Both the position numbers and the translations under genes were made by a program. From positions 119,140-183,139 of the forward strand of contig CAMLRS010000009.1 of the NCBI GenBank assembly GCA_946482515.1: a stretch of 64,000 nt of DNA. Reading direction: 5' to 3'. The DNA comes from an uncultured Flavobacteriales bacterium (GTDB lineage: Bacteria > Bacteroidota > Bacteroidia > Flavobacteriales > Crocinitomicaceae). Each line of letters opens with the position of its first letter. Positions within the stretch are counted from its first letter, which is position 1. Positions 25,007 through 32,086 of the stretch are shown here, in pieces. The notes beneath the pieces were generated by a model. The model worked only from the letters and a program-made list of their open reading frames with translations, was not told the origin of the DNA and made no database searches.

Positions 25007-26851
25007 ATGTGTGGAATCGTAGCTTACATAGGAAAAAAAGAAGCGTACCCTATCCTGATCAAAGGATTGAAACGTCTGGAATACCGTGGTTATGACAGTG
25101 CCGGTATCGCACTGCTGAACCAGCAGAACATCCGCATGTACAAGCGCCAGGGGAAAGTTTCCAATCTGGAAGAATTTGCAGCAGGTCAGGACATTACGGG
25201 TTACGCCGGAATCGGCCATACGCGCTGGGCGACACACGGTCCGCCAAACGACATCAACGCGCACCCGCACATGACCTCTTCTGGTCATATTGCGCTAATT
25301 CACAACGGGATCATCGAAAACTACAACTCGCTGCGCGAAGAATTGAAAGCCCGCGGTTACGTTTTCAAAAGTCAGACCGATACAGAAGTGCTCGTGCACC
25401 TCATCGACGATATCCAGAAACAGGAACAGGTAGACCTGGCTGAAGCCGTTCGCCTCGCCCTGCTGAACGTGATTGGCGCATACGCCATTGTTGTATTATC
25501 CGACAAAAACCCGAACCAGCTCATCGCGGCGCGCAAAAGTAGCCCGCTGGTAGTTGGAATCGGTAAAGACGGCGATTTCTTCCTTGCTTCCGATGCCACA
25601 CCGATCATCGAATACACCAACCAGGTAGTATACCTCGAAGATGAGGAGATCGCTGTTGTAGACCTGCAGGACGGACTGAAAATCGTCAACATCCGCAACC
25701 AGGAGAAAACACCGTACGTTCAGGCACTGGAATTGCAGCTCGAAGCCCTTGAAAAAGGCGGCTACGAACACTTCATGCTGAAAGAGATCCACGAACAGCC
25801 GCGCTCTATCCGCGATTGCTTCCGCGGACGACTCAACGCAACCGAAGGCTGGGTTTCACTTGGCGGCATCAAAGATTACGAGCAGAAAATGATCCAGGCC
25901 CAGCGCCTGATCTTCGTAGCCTGCGGAACATCCTGGCATGCCAGCCTCGTAGGCGAATACCTGTTCGAAGACCTGGCGCGCATCAACGTGGAAGTGGAAT
26001 ACGCCAGCGAATTCCGTTACCGCAACCCGATCATCAACGAAAACGATATCGTGATCGCCATTTCCCAATCCGGTGAAACAGCCGATACGCTCGCAGCACT
26101 CGAATTGGCGAAATCCAAAGGCGCTACCATCCTCGGTATCTGCAACGTTGTAGGATCATCCATTTCCCGCGTTACCGACGCCGGATCGTATACACACGCC
26201 GGACCGGAAATCGGAGTGGCTTCCACCAAAGCCTTTACCGCACAGGTAACTGTACTGACACTGATGGCACTGCGCCTTGCTTATAAGAAAGGCACGATCA
26301 GCCAGACCAAATACCACACCATGCTTTCCGAGCTGGAAGCGATTCCGGGCAAAGTGAAAGAGGTGCTGGAGCGCAGCAAAGACATCGAAGCAATCGCTGC
26401 AGCCTACAAAGACGCAACCAATGCACTTTACCTCGGTCGCGGAAGCTCCTTCCCGGTTGCACTGGAAGGCGCATTGAAGCTGAAAGAAATTTCCTACATC
26501 CACGCAGAAGGTTATCCTGCGGCAGAAATGAAGCACGGGCCGATCGCACTGATCGATGAAGAAATGCCGGTATTCGTTATCGCTACCAAAGGAACTTCCT
26601 ACGAGAAAGTGGTGAGCAACATCCAGGAAGTGAAAGCCCGCAAAGGAAAGATCATTGCCATTGTAACCGAAGGCGACGTGGATGTGAAAGCCATGGCCGA
26701 TCACGTGATTGAAATTCCGGACACGGACGAACACCTCGTTCCACTGCTGGCGACCATTCCGCTGCAATTGCTGAGCTATTATGTGGCAGTAATGCGCGAT
26801 TGCAACGTCGACCAGCCACGTAACCTGGCAAAATCCGTTACGGTCGAATAA
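25007..26851 (+). CDS. glmS: Glutamine--fructose-6-phosphate aminotransferase (isomerizing)
   Basis: 614 residues. The N-terminal nucleophile glutaminase starts MCGIVAYIG with Cys2 as the nucleophile, followed by LEYRGYDSAG and GHTRWATHG. Two SIS isomerase domains follow (FVACGTSWHASLVGEY; SQSGETADTLAAL; LGRGSSFPVALEGALKLKEISY), ending in the conserved DQPRNLAKSVTVE. Makes glucosamine-6-phosphate for peptidoglycan and LPS. Starts 5 bases after the DUF4270 stop and ends at a terminator. Confidence 0.98.
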   Translation: MCGIVAYIGKKEAYPILIKGLKRLEYRGYDSAGIALLNQQNIRMYKRQGKVSNLEEFAAGQDITGYAGIGHTRWATHGPPNDINAHPHMTSSGHIALIHNGIIENYNSLREELKARGYVFKSQTDTEVLVHLIDDIQKQEQVDLAEAVRLALLNVIGAYAIVVLSDKNPNQLIAARKSSPLVVGIGKDGDFFLASDATPIIEYTNQVVYLEDEEIAVVDLQDGLKIVNIRNQEKTPYVQALELQLEALEKGGYEHFMLKEIHEQPRSIRDCFRGRLNATEGWVSLGGIKDYEQKMIQAQRLIFVACGTSWHASLVGEYLFEDLARINVEVEYASEFRYRNPIINENDIVIAISQSGETADTLAALELAKSKGATILGICNVVGSSISRVTDAGSYTHAGPEIGVASTKAFTAQVTVLTLMALRLAYKKGTISQTKYHTMLSELEAIPGKVKEVLERSKDIEAIAAAYKDATNALYLGRGSSFPVALEGALKLKEISYIHAEGYPAAEMKHGPIALIDEEMPVFVIATKGTSYEKVVSNIQEVKARKGKIIAIVTEGDVDVKAMADHVIEIPDTDEHLVPLLATIPLQLLSYYVAVMRDCNVDQPRNLAKSVTVE

Positions 26852-26874
26852 GCCAAATTGCTTTAAAAGATTGA

Positions 26875-26905
26875 GGGCGATGCGGATTCCGTATCGCCCT
26901 TTTTG
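26875..26905 (+). terminator. Terminator after glmS
   Basis: Stem GGGCGATGCGG / CCGTATCGCCC (one G-U pair) followed by five T. The downstream acetyltransferase promoter must lie just after it. Confidence 0.85.
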
Positions 26906-26932
26906 TATTTTGCCCCCGAAACAATAGCTTTT

Positions 26933-27460
26933 ATGAACGTTCCTTCTTCTTATCTCTCCGAACATACGACCGAAAGGTTGCACATCCGTCCGCTGACAAT
27001 CGCACACGCAGAGCCCTGGACCGCTTTCCTTTCCGACAAACAGGCTACCCGGTATTTCCCTGCCGAACGCTTCGATTTTCCAGAAAAACGCGCCGTGGAA
27101 TGGGTTGAATCGCAGCTTCAACGCTACAACGAAGGACGTTTTGGCGTACATGCGCTGCACCTCGATGACGGGACGTTTATCGGTCAGTGCGGACTCATCA
27201 CGCAGGAAGTCGACAACGAGCTCATTCTCGAAATCGGCTATCATTTGTTTACCGAACACACCGGAAAAGGCTATGCTACGGAAGCGGCCCGTTATTTCAG
27301 GGAATATGCGGCCCAGGAACGACTTGCAGAGTATGTGGCCAGCATTATTCGCGAAGACAATTATCCGTCACAGGCAGTGGCTCGTCGAAACGGCATGCAG
27401 CCCTGGAAACACACTACCTGGAGGGATCTGCCGGTGATTGTTTTTCGGGCGAAGCTTTAA
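26933..27460 (+). CDS. GNAT N-acetyltransferase, RimJ/RimL-type
   Basis: 175 residues from ATG 26933; the open frame extends to a TTG inside the glmS terminator region, which is an unlikely start. The single GNAT fold has TERLHIRPLTIAHAEPW at the N-terminus, IGQCGLITQEV, ELEIGYHL-like ILEIGYHLFTEHTGKGYATEAARYFREYA with the acetyl-CoA pyrophosphate loop TGKGYA, and NYPSQAVARRNGM near the end. Substrate unknown. Single gene. Confidence 0.9.
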   Translation: MNVPSSYLSEHTTERLHIRPLTIAHAEPWTAFLSDKQATRYFPAERFDFPEKRAVEWVESQLQRYNEGRFGVHALHLDDGTFIGQCGLITQEVDNELILEIGYHLFTEHTGKGYATEAARYFREYAAQERLAEYVASIIREDNYPSQAVARRNGMQPWKHTTWRDLPVIVFRAKL

Positions 27461-27656
27461 CTTACCCTCCTCCTCAGGCGGATCTTCGTCAAAGACGCGA
27501 AGAGCGCAAAGTTTTGTTTTCGAACAAGATGAATTCAATGAGGCTTCACACCCAAACCCCACACCCACGCTGAAAAACAGCAATGAGTGTGAGCGTGAGT
27601 GTCGAGGGGTTCCAATGGGGGTTGGTGTTCTCCTCTTTCTTATTAAACCAGGATTT

Positions 27657-28430
27657 TTATTCTTTTTCTTTCGGCTCTTCCGGAATGTTCAATTCCTCTA
27701 CCGGGCGTGGAGCAACGATCATTCCCATCATGATTTCCCGTTCGTGGCTCATGCCAACTGTAAGGTCGCGCGTGATCAGCAAGTCGGCGAAATAATATAC
27801 TTCTTCAAAATACTCCTCCTTCATGAACACCGCGCGGAATGGTTTCATCTCTTTGGTGAGTGGTATAAAAAACCGTCCGTCGTCATTGCTGAGTGTGGTG
27901 GCGATCTCGGTTCCATCTTCATCGAAAAGCGTTACCTGCACCCCACCGATATGACTGTCGATCATATAGCTCACCACTTTTCCTGAAAAAACGGAATCTT
28001 TCGGCGCGCATACCGGGTTTTCGATGGCAATATCGCCCATTAAAAAGGGTTCGGGAGGTGTTGTCGTATCGATGGGCTGAGCCACCACTTCACCTTTTAT
28101 CGGTGTTACGCGTCCTTGTGCGCTGGCTGTCAAAGCTGAAAAAGTGGACAAAGCCGTACCCAGCAACACTGCCCGCAGGCTGAAGAATGGCTGGCGTCCT
28201 TGTTCTATTAACGTGAAATCGCGGTTGAGCTGCTGCGTGTGCATACGGCCGCACACCGAACCTGTTGCCGTGGTCATGAACTGCACAACCTGGCGATCGG
28301 TCATTTTGGTAAAATCGACCACCGGCTTGGCGCAGCTGTTACAGAAACGACCTTTTTCATTCGGCGTCATCGCAGCCCAGCTCTCGTGGCAAGGCTCAGC
28401 GATGGTGTATTGGAAAACACGTTTTTTCAT
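27657..28430 (-). CDS. Bacteroidetes protein with N-terminal Cys motif, one membrane helix and carboxypeptidase-regulatory-like domain
   Basis: 257 residues from ATG 28430 (an upstream in-frame ATG at 28463 adds 11 residues). The N-terminus carries a recurrent Bacteroidetes module, CHESWAAMTPNEKGRFCNSCAKPVVDFTKMTD, with three Cys plus His that could bind metal. A hydrophobic helix follows (about 83-104, FFSLRAVLLGTALSTFSALTASA), then a peptidase-regulatory/Ig-like domain with GRFFIPL, and a Glu/Lys tail. This orders a cytoplasmic Cys module, a membrane helix and an extracytoplasmic Ig-like domain. Function unknown. Confidence 0.75.
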   Translation of the reverse strand: MKKRVFQYTIAEPCHESWAAMTPNEKGRFCNSCAKPVVDFTKMTDRQVVQFMTTATGSVCGRMHTQQLNRDFTLIEQGRQPFFSLRAVLLGTALSTFSALTASAQGRVTPIKGEVVAQPIDTTTPPEPFLMGDIAIENPVCAPKDSVFSGKVVSYMIDSHIGGVQVTLFDEDGTEIATTLSNDDGRFFIPLTKEMKPFRAVFMKEEYFEEVYYFADLLITRDLTVGMSHEREIMMGMIVAPRPVEELNIPEEPKEKE

Positions 28431-28595
28431 GGTTGTGTTATTGATGACCTCCTGTACAGGCATTCAATCATTCGGTTCATGTCGTGTAATCAACGGAAGT
28501 AACCTTTCACACGGACTAAAAGCAAGCTCACGCAAAAACTAACACTACAGCTATATTCCGGACAACTTTTTACGTTCAGGAATGGTAACTGACAC

Positions 28596-29375
28596 ATGAA
28601 ACGAACTGCTCTCCACACCGCCGAACGCGTTTCGGCCATTGATCCATCGGATAATTACATTTTTCAACGTTCCATCCTCGCTTACCACGAAGCCGCACAA
28701 TTGGTTTCCGGAACCGTGCTCGAAATCGGCACAGGCTCAGGCTACGGGCTGGAGCTGATCAGTCCGCGAACGCACCGCTTCTATACGATCGACAAAACGC
28801 GTTGCATCGAAGAAGAACAATTACCCGACAATACCTTATTCATCCAGATGAGTGTGCCCCGGTTGTGCGGTTTCCCGAATGAATCCGTTGATTTTGTGCT
28901 GATCTTCCAGGTAATCGAGCACATCGAAGAGGACGAATGCCTGATCCGCGAAATCAATCGCGTGCTGAAAAAAGGCGGTAAACTGCTACTCACGACGCCG
29001 AACAAGAACCGCAGCCTCACACGTAACCCGTGGCACATCCGCGAATACTCGATCGCCGAGCTGGAAAACCTGCTGCGGCCGCAATTCACCAAAATCGAGA
29101 TGAAAGGTGTTTTCGGGAATGAGCGCGTGTGGTCGTATTATCAGAAAAACAAAGCGGCTATCCATCAGCTGACGCGCTTCGATTTTCTGAACCTGCAATA
29201 CCGGCTTCCGCGTTTTCTGCTGCAATTTCCCTACGACATTTTGAACAGGATGAACCGTCGCTCGCTGCTCAAAAAACACTTCGACGAAGTGACCGGGATC
29301 CGCATGGAAGATTACTTTGTCCGGGAGGCGGATGAGAATTGTTTCGATCTGTTCTACATCGCTGAAAAAAGCTGA
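28596..29375 (+). CDS. Class I SAM-dependent methyltransferase
   Basis: 259 residues. Motif I VLEIGTGSGYGLELI binds SAM; acidic motif II lies at FYTIDKT, and the methyltransferase 11-type run FPNESVDFVLIFQVIEHIEEDECLIREINRVLKKGGKLLLTTPN covers motifs III-IV. The C-terminal part (HIREYSIAELENLL) is that of sugar- or lipid-associated enzymes. Substrate unknown; single gene between a secreted-protein gene and a small membrane protein. Confidence 0.9.
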   Translation: MKRTALHTAERVSAIDPSDNYIFQRSILAYHEAAQLVSGTVLEIGTGSGYGLELISPRTHRFYTIDKTRCIEEEQLPDNTLFIQMSVPRLCGFPNESVDFVLIFQVIEHIEEDECLIREINRVLKKGGKLLLTTPNKNRSLTRNPWHIREYSIAELENLLRPQFTKIEMKGVFGNERVWSYYQKNKAAIHQLTRFDFLNLQYRLPRFLLQFPYDILNRMNRRSLLKKHFDEVTGIRMEDYFVREADENCFDLFYIAEKS

Positions 29376-29458
29376 AGAAGCCTGAAAACGGCGGGCTAGT
29401 TTGTTGAAAAACACACGAATTGTTGATGAAATTTCTTTCGAAGGGGTGAAATTAATCG

Positions 29459-29466
29459 TATATTTC
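29459..29466 (+). promoter_or_regulatory. Variant -7 box TATATTTC before a small membrane-protein gene
   Basis: GTATATTTCGGCTATT at 29458-29473 nearly repeats GTATTTTTCGGCTATT at 36711-36726 ahead of another small envelope gene (one difference in 16). Confidence 0.35.
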
Positions 29467-29485
29467 GGCTATTCACTTCTGATTA

Positions 29486-29692
29486 ATGGATCGAATACGT
29501 CGCTTTCAACGCACCATGCTGACCGGTCTTACCGGGATCAACTCCTTTGTATTTTGCTTGTCGAGTGATATCGGCACCGGGCGTTCATTCGTCTATGCCC
29601 TGCTCTCGATGATGATCGTGCTCATCCTGATCATGGGCTACATCCTGATCCGTAAAAATCTTCGCGCAAGAGCTTCTCGTGTGCGTCAGTAA
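29486..29692 (+). CDS. Small single- or double-pass membrane protein, unknown
   Basis: 68 residues: a basic N-terminus (MDRIRRFQRTML), a weakly hydrophobic stretch, then a clear transmembrane helix (YALLSMMIVLILIMGYILI) and a basic tail (RKNLRARASRVRQ). No family recognised. Support for it being real is the variant promoter box 20 bp upstream and the positive-inside charge pattern. The interspersed element copy 2 begins shortly after. Confidence 0.5.
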   Translation: MDRIRRFQRTMLTGLTGINSFVFCLSSDIGTGRSFVYALLSMMIVLILIMGYILIRKNLRARASRVRQ

Positions 29693-29717
29693 ATCTCGGT
29701 TCTTAATTATTTTCATT

Positions 29718-29925
29718 CGCCGCGGCGGACACAAAAGAAAAAGCTGGACATGCTGTGCACTTTCGCAAAGCATCCCGATTGCATCGGGATTACACAAAAG
29801 CTTGTTCAATTTTAAATCGTTAGGGCAGCTTAATCACAGGCCTCTTTTGTGTAGGCATCAGCCCAAGGCTGGTGACGCTTTCAAGTTGTATATATGTCCC
29901 GAAAGCTTTTGTGCCTTTTGTGGTG
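29718..29925. repeat. Interspersed element, copy 2 (140-bp core plus swapped ends)
   Basis: The core 29774-29913 differs from 9670-9809 at a single base (TATATATG versus TATGTATG). Left end 29718-29737 (CGCCGCGGCGGACACAAAAG) and right end 29905-29925 (GCTTTTGTGCCTTTTGTGGTG) are exact complements of the opposite ends of copy 1. A related solo end is at 52540-52567 (23/28). Occupies most of the gap 29693-30013. Confidence 0.85.
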
Positions 29926-29986
29926 AAGAAATTACCCTTACTTGATCTCAAGACAGGTATTTCTACCCTAAATAGGATTTTTGCGC

Positions 29987-29994
29987 TATTTTTG
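29987..29994 (+). promoter_or_regulatory. -7 box for the S9 peptidase gene
   Basis: TATTTTTG, exact consensus, 19 bp before ATG 30014. Confidence 0.5.
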
Positions 29995-30013
29995 GTTCTC
30001 TCAGAAATATGCT

Positions 30014-32035
30014 ATGAAAAAATCCCTTTTTCTCTTACTGTTGCTCGTGATTGCTTCCGGCAGCTTTGCCCAGAAAGAACAATTCACCGTTGAACACCTC
30101 TGGCAGCTCAAGCGCCTTTCCGGAACGGTTGTTTCACCCGACGAAAAGTGGGCCTTTTACCAGCTGACTTCCTACGATGTAGCCGCTAACAAAGGAGCTT
30201 CGGCCGGCTACCTGGTAGAGCTTTCGAGCGGTAAGACCACTGAAATCTTCCCCTTGGGAACTTCCTTCCGCAACGTTACGTGGGATAAATCAGGTCGGCT
30301 GATCTGGCTGCGCGACGGCAACGCAGGCACACAGCTCGTTGCCCAGAAAATGCAGGGCACGGAAGAAATCCTCCATACGTTCAGCGCTGATGTAGACGGT
30401 TTCATTCTCTCCGACGACGGCAACTCGATCGCAGCCTTGCAGCCGGTAAAAGTGCGTCAGACGGTGCAGGACCAATATCCTGATCTGCCGAAAACCAGCG
30501 GTCACATCGAAGACGATCTGATGTACCGCCACTGGAACGCCTGGCAGGATGAAAACGCACTGCATCTGTTCCTCTACCGGAAATCGGGCAATGCATTCGC
30601 CGGCGGCATCGACGTGATGGAAGGCGAAGAATTTGCAGCCGTTACGCCTCCTTTTGGCGGCATCGACGATGTGACATTCAGCCGCGACGGTAAAACGATC
30701 TACTATTCCACCAAGAAGAAAAAAGGAAAAGCATTTGCCCAAAGTACCAACAGCGAGATCTACGCCTTCCGCATCGATATGGGCACCAGCGTTTGCCTTA
30801 CGGAGTCGAACAAAGGCTACGACACGCATCCGCGCATGAGCCCGGATGGAAAGAAACTGGCTTACCTGAGCATGGAACGCGATGGCTTCGAAGCGGATAA
30901 AAACCGTTTGCTGGTCCGCGATCTGTCTTCCGGTTTGGAAAAATACCTGACAATTTCCACCGACGTCAGCGTGGAATCGTTTGCCTGGCACCCGAAAGGG
31001 CAACTGATCTACTTTACGGCAACGATCAAAGGAACCAAGCAGGTGTTTGAAGCCGATCTGACCAGCGGAGCCGTACGACAAGTAACGACTGAACGCTGCG
31101 ATATCGTAGGCATCAACGTACTGAAAGATAAAGTGCTCGCCGAGCGCCAATCCATGCTTGCCCCAACCGATCTGTGGGAAATTACGGTTAAAACCGGCGC
31201 ACAACGTCAGCTGACAGCCGTGAACAAAGCATTGATGGACAAAATCGCTTTGCCGGAAGTGCAGGAAAAATGGATCACGACCACCGACGGCAAGAAAATG
31301 CTCGTTTGGGTAATCGTTCCGCCGAACTTCGACAGCGGCAAGCAATACCCGGCCCTGCTCTACTGCCAGGGCGGTCCGCAAAGTCCGGTAAGCCAATACT
31401 TTTCTTACCGCTGGAATTTCCTTTTGATGGCTTCCAACGGCTATGTAGTCATTGCACCGAACCGTCGCGGCTTGCCAGGATTCGGGCAGGAATGGAACGA
31501 TGCGATTTCAAAAGACTGGGGCGGTCAGGCCATGCGTGATTACCTCGTTGCAACCGATTCCATTTCTGCATTGCCATTCGTTGACAAGAACCGACTCGGT
31601 GCCGTGGGCGCTTCGTATGGTGGCTATTCGGTTTACTACCTGGCCGGCATCCACAACAACCGTTTCAAGACGTTCATTTCGCACTGCGGCCTGTTCAACC
31701 TGGAAAGCTGGTACGGAACAACCGAAGAGCTCTTCTTTGCCAATTTCGACATCGGCGGGCCATACTGGCTGCCTGAAAACAAGGAATTGTACCGCAAAAA
31801 CAGTCCGCACCTGATGGTCGACGAATGGAACACGCCTATGCTCGTGATCCACGGCGGAAAAGACTTCCGCGTTCCCGAATCGGAAGGAATGCAGGCATTC
31901 CAGGTACTTCAGCTGAAAGGCATTCCGAGTAAATATCTGTACTTCCCGGATGAAGGACACTGGGTGACCAAACCACAGAACAGCATGCTTTGGCACCGGA
32001 CATTTTACAGCTGGCTCGACGGTTATTTGAAATAG
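30014..32035 (+). CDS. Secreted S9 family (prolyl oligopeptidase/DPP-like) serine peptidase
   Basis: 673 residues from ATG 30014, which opens a signal peptide (MKKSLFLLLLLVIASGSFAQ); the longer frame from 29981 would bury it. The N-terminal two thirds form a PD40/WD40-like propeller (MSPDGKKLAYLSMERDGFE). The C-terminal alpha/beta hydrolase has nucleophile Ser534 in VGASYGGYS, the acid in IHGGKDFRVP, and the histidine in PDEGHWV, the complete triad in S9 order. Periplasmic peptidase trimming oligopeptides, as in Bacteroidetes amino-acid scavenging. Monocistronic. Confidence 0.94.
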   Translation: MKKSLFLLLLLVIASGSFAQKEQFTVEHLWQLKRLSGTVVSPDEKWAFYQLTSYDVAANKGASAGYLVELSSGKTTEIFPLGTSFRNVTWDKSGRLIWLRDGNAGTQLVAQKMQGTEEILHTFSADVDGFILSDDGNSIAALQPVKVRQTVQDQYPDLPKTSGHIEDDLMYRHWNAWQDENALHLFLYRKSGNAFAGGIDVMEGEEFAAVTPPFGGIDDVTFSRDGKTIYYSTKKKKGKAFAQSTNSEIYAFRIDMGTSVCLTESNKGYDTHPRMSPDGKKLAYLSMERDGFEADKNRLLVRDLSSGLEKYLTISTDVSVESFAWHPKGQLIYFTATIKGTKQVFEADLTSGAVRQVTTERCDIVGINVLKDKVLAERQSMLAPTDLWEITVKTGAQRQLTAVNKALMDKIALPEVQEKWITTTDGKKMLVWVIVPPNFDSGKQYPALLYCQGGPQSPVSQYFSYRWNFLLMASNGYVVIAPNRRGLPGFGQEWNDAISKDWGGQAMRDYLVATDSISALPFVDKNRLGAVGASYGGYSVYYLAGIHNNRFKTFISHCGLFNLESWYGTTEELFFANFDIGGPYWLPENKELYRKNSPHLMVDEWNTPMLVIHGGKDFRVPESEGMQAFQVLQLKGIPSKYLYFPDEGHWVTKPQNSMLWHRTFYSWLDGYLK

Positions 32036-32063
32036 AAAACCTTGCCTGCCCGCCGTATTGTTT

Positions 32064-32071
32064 TAAATTTG
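32064..32071 (+). promoter_or_regulatory. -7 box for the MMPL-rfbA-polyprenyl synthase operon
   Basis: TAAATTTG, exact consensus, 15 bp before ATG 32087. Confidence 0.5.
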
Positions 32072-32086
32072 TCCCTTATACCCTGA

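Noticed and set aside
26156..27259. A 367-residue minus-strand frame
   Set aside because: Antisense to glmS and the acetyltransferase gene; crosses the glmS terminator.
27461..27656. Possible small gene or element after the acetyltransferase gene
   Set aside because: Contains an imperfect CCCCACACCC.../...GTGTCGAGGGG inverted repeat but no ORF with coding character; too degenerate to assign.
29601..29809. Small frame beginning MNKLLCNPDAIG, seen at both 140-bp elements
   Set aside because: It only reads through the repeated element in reverse and has no start signal or protein-like features.
30290..31396. A 368-residue minus-strand frame
   Set aside because: Antisense to the S9 peptidase gene, which has a full catalytic triad and signal peptide.
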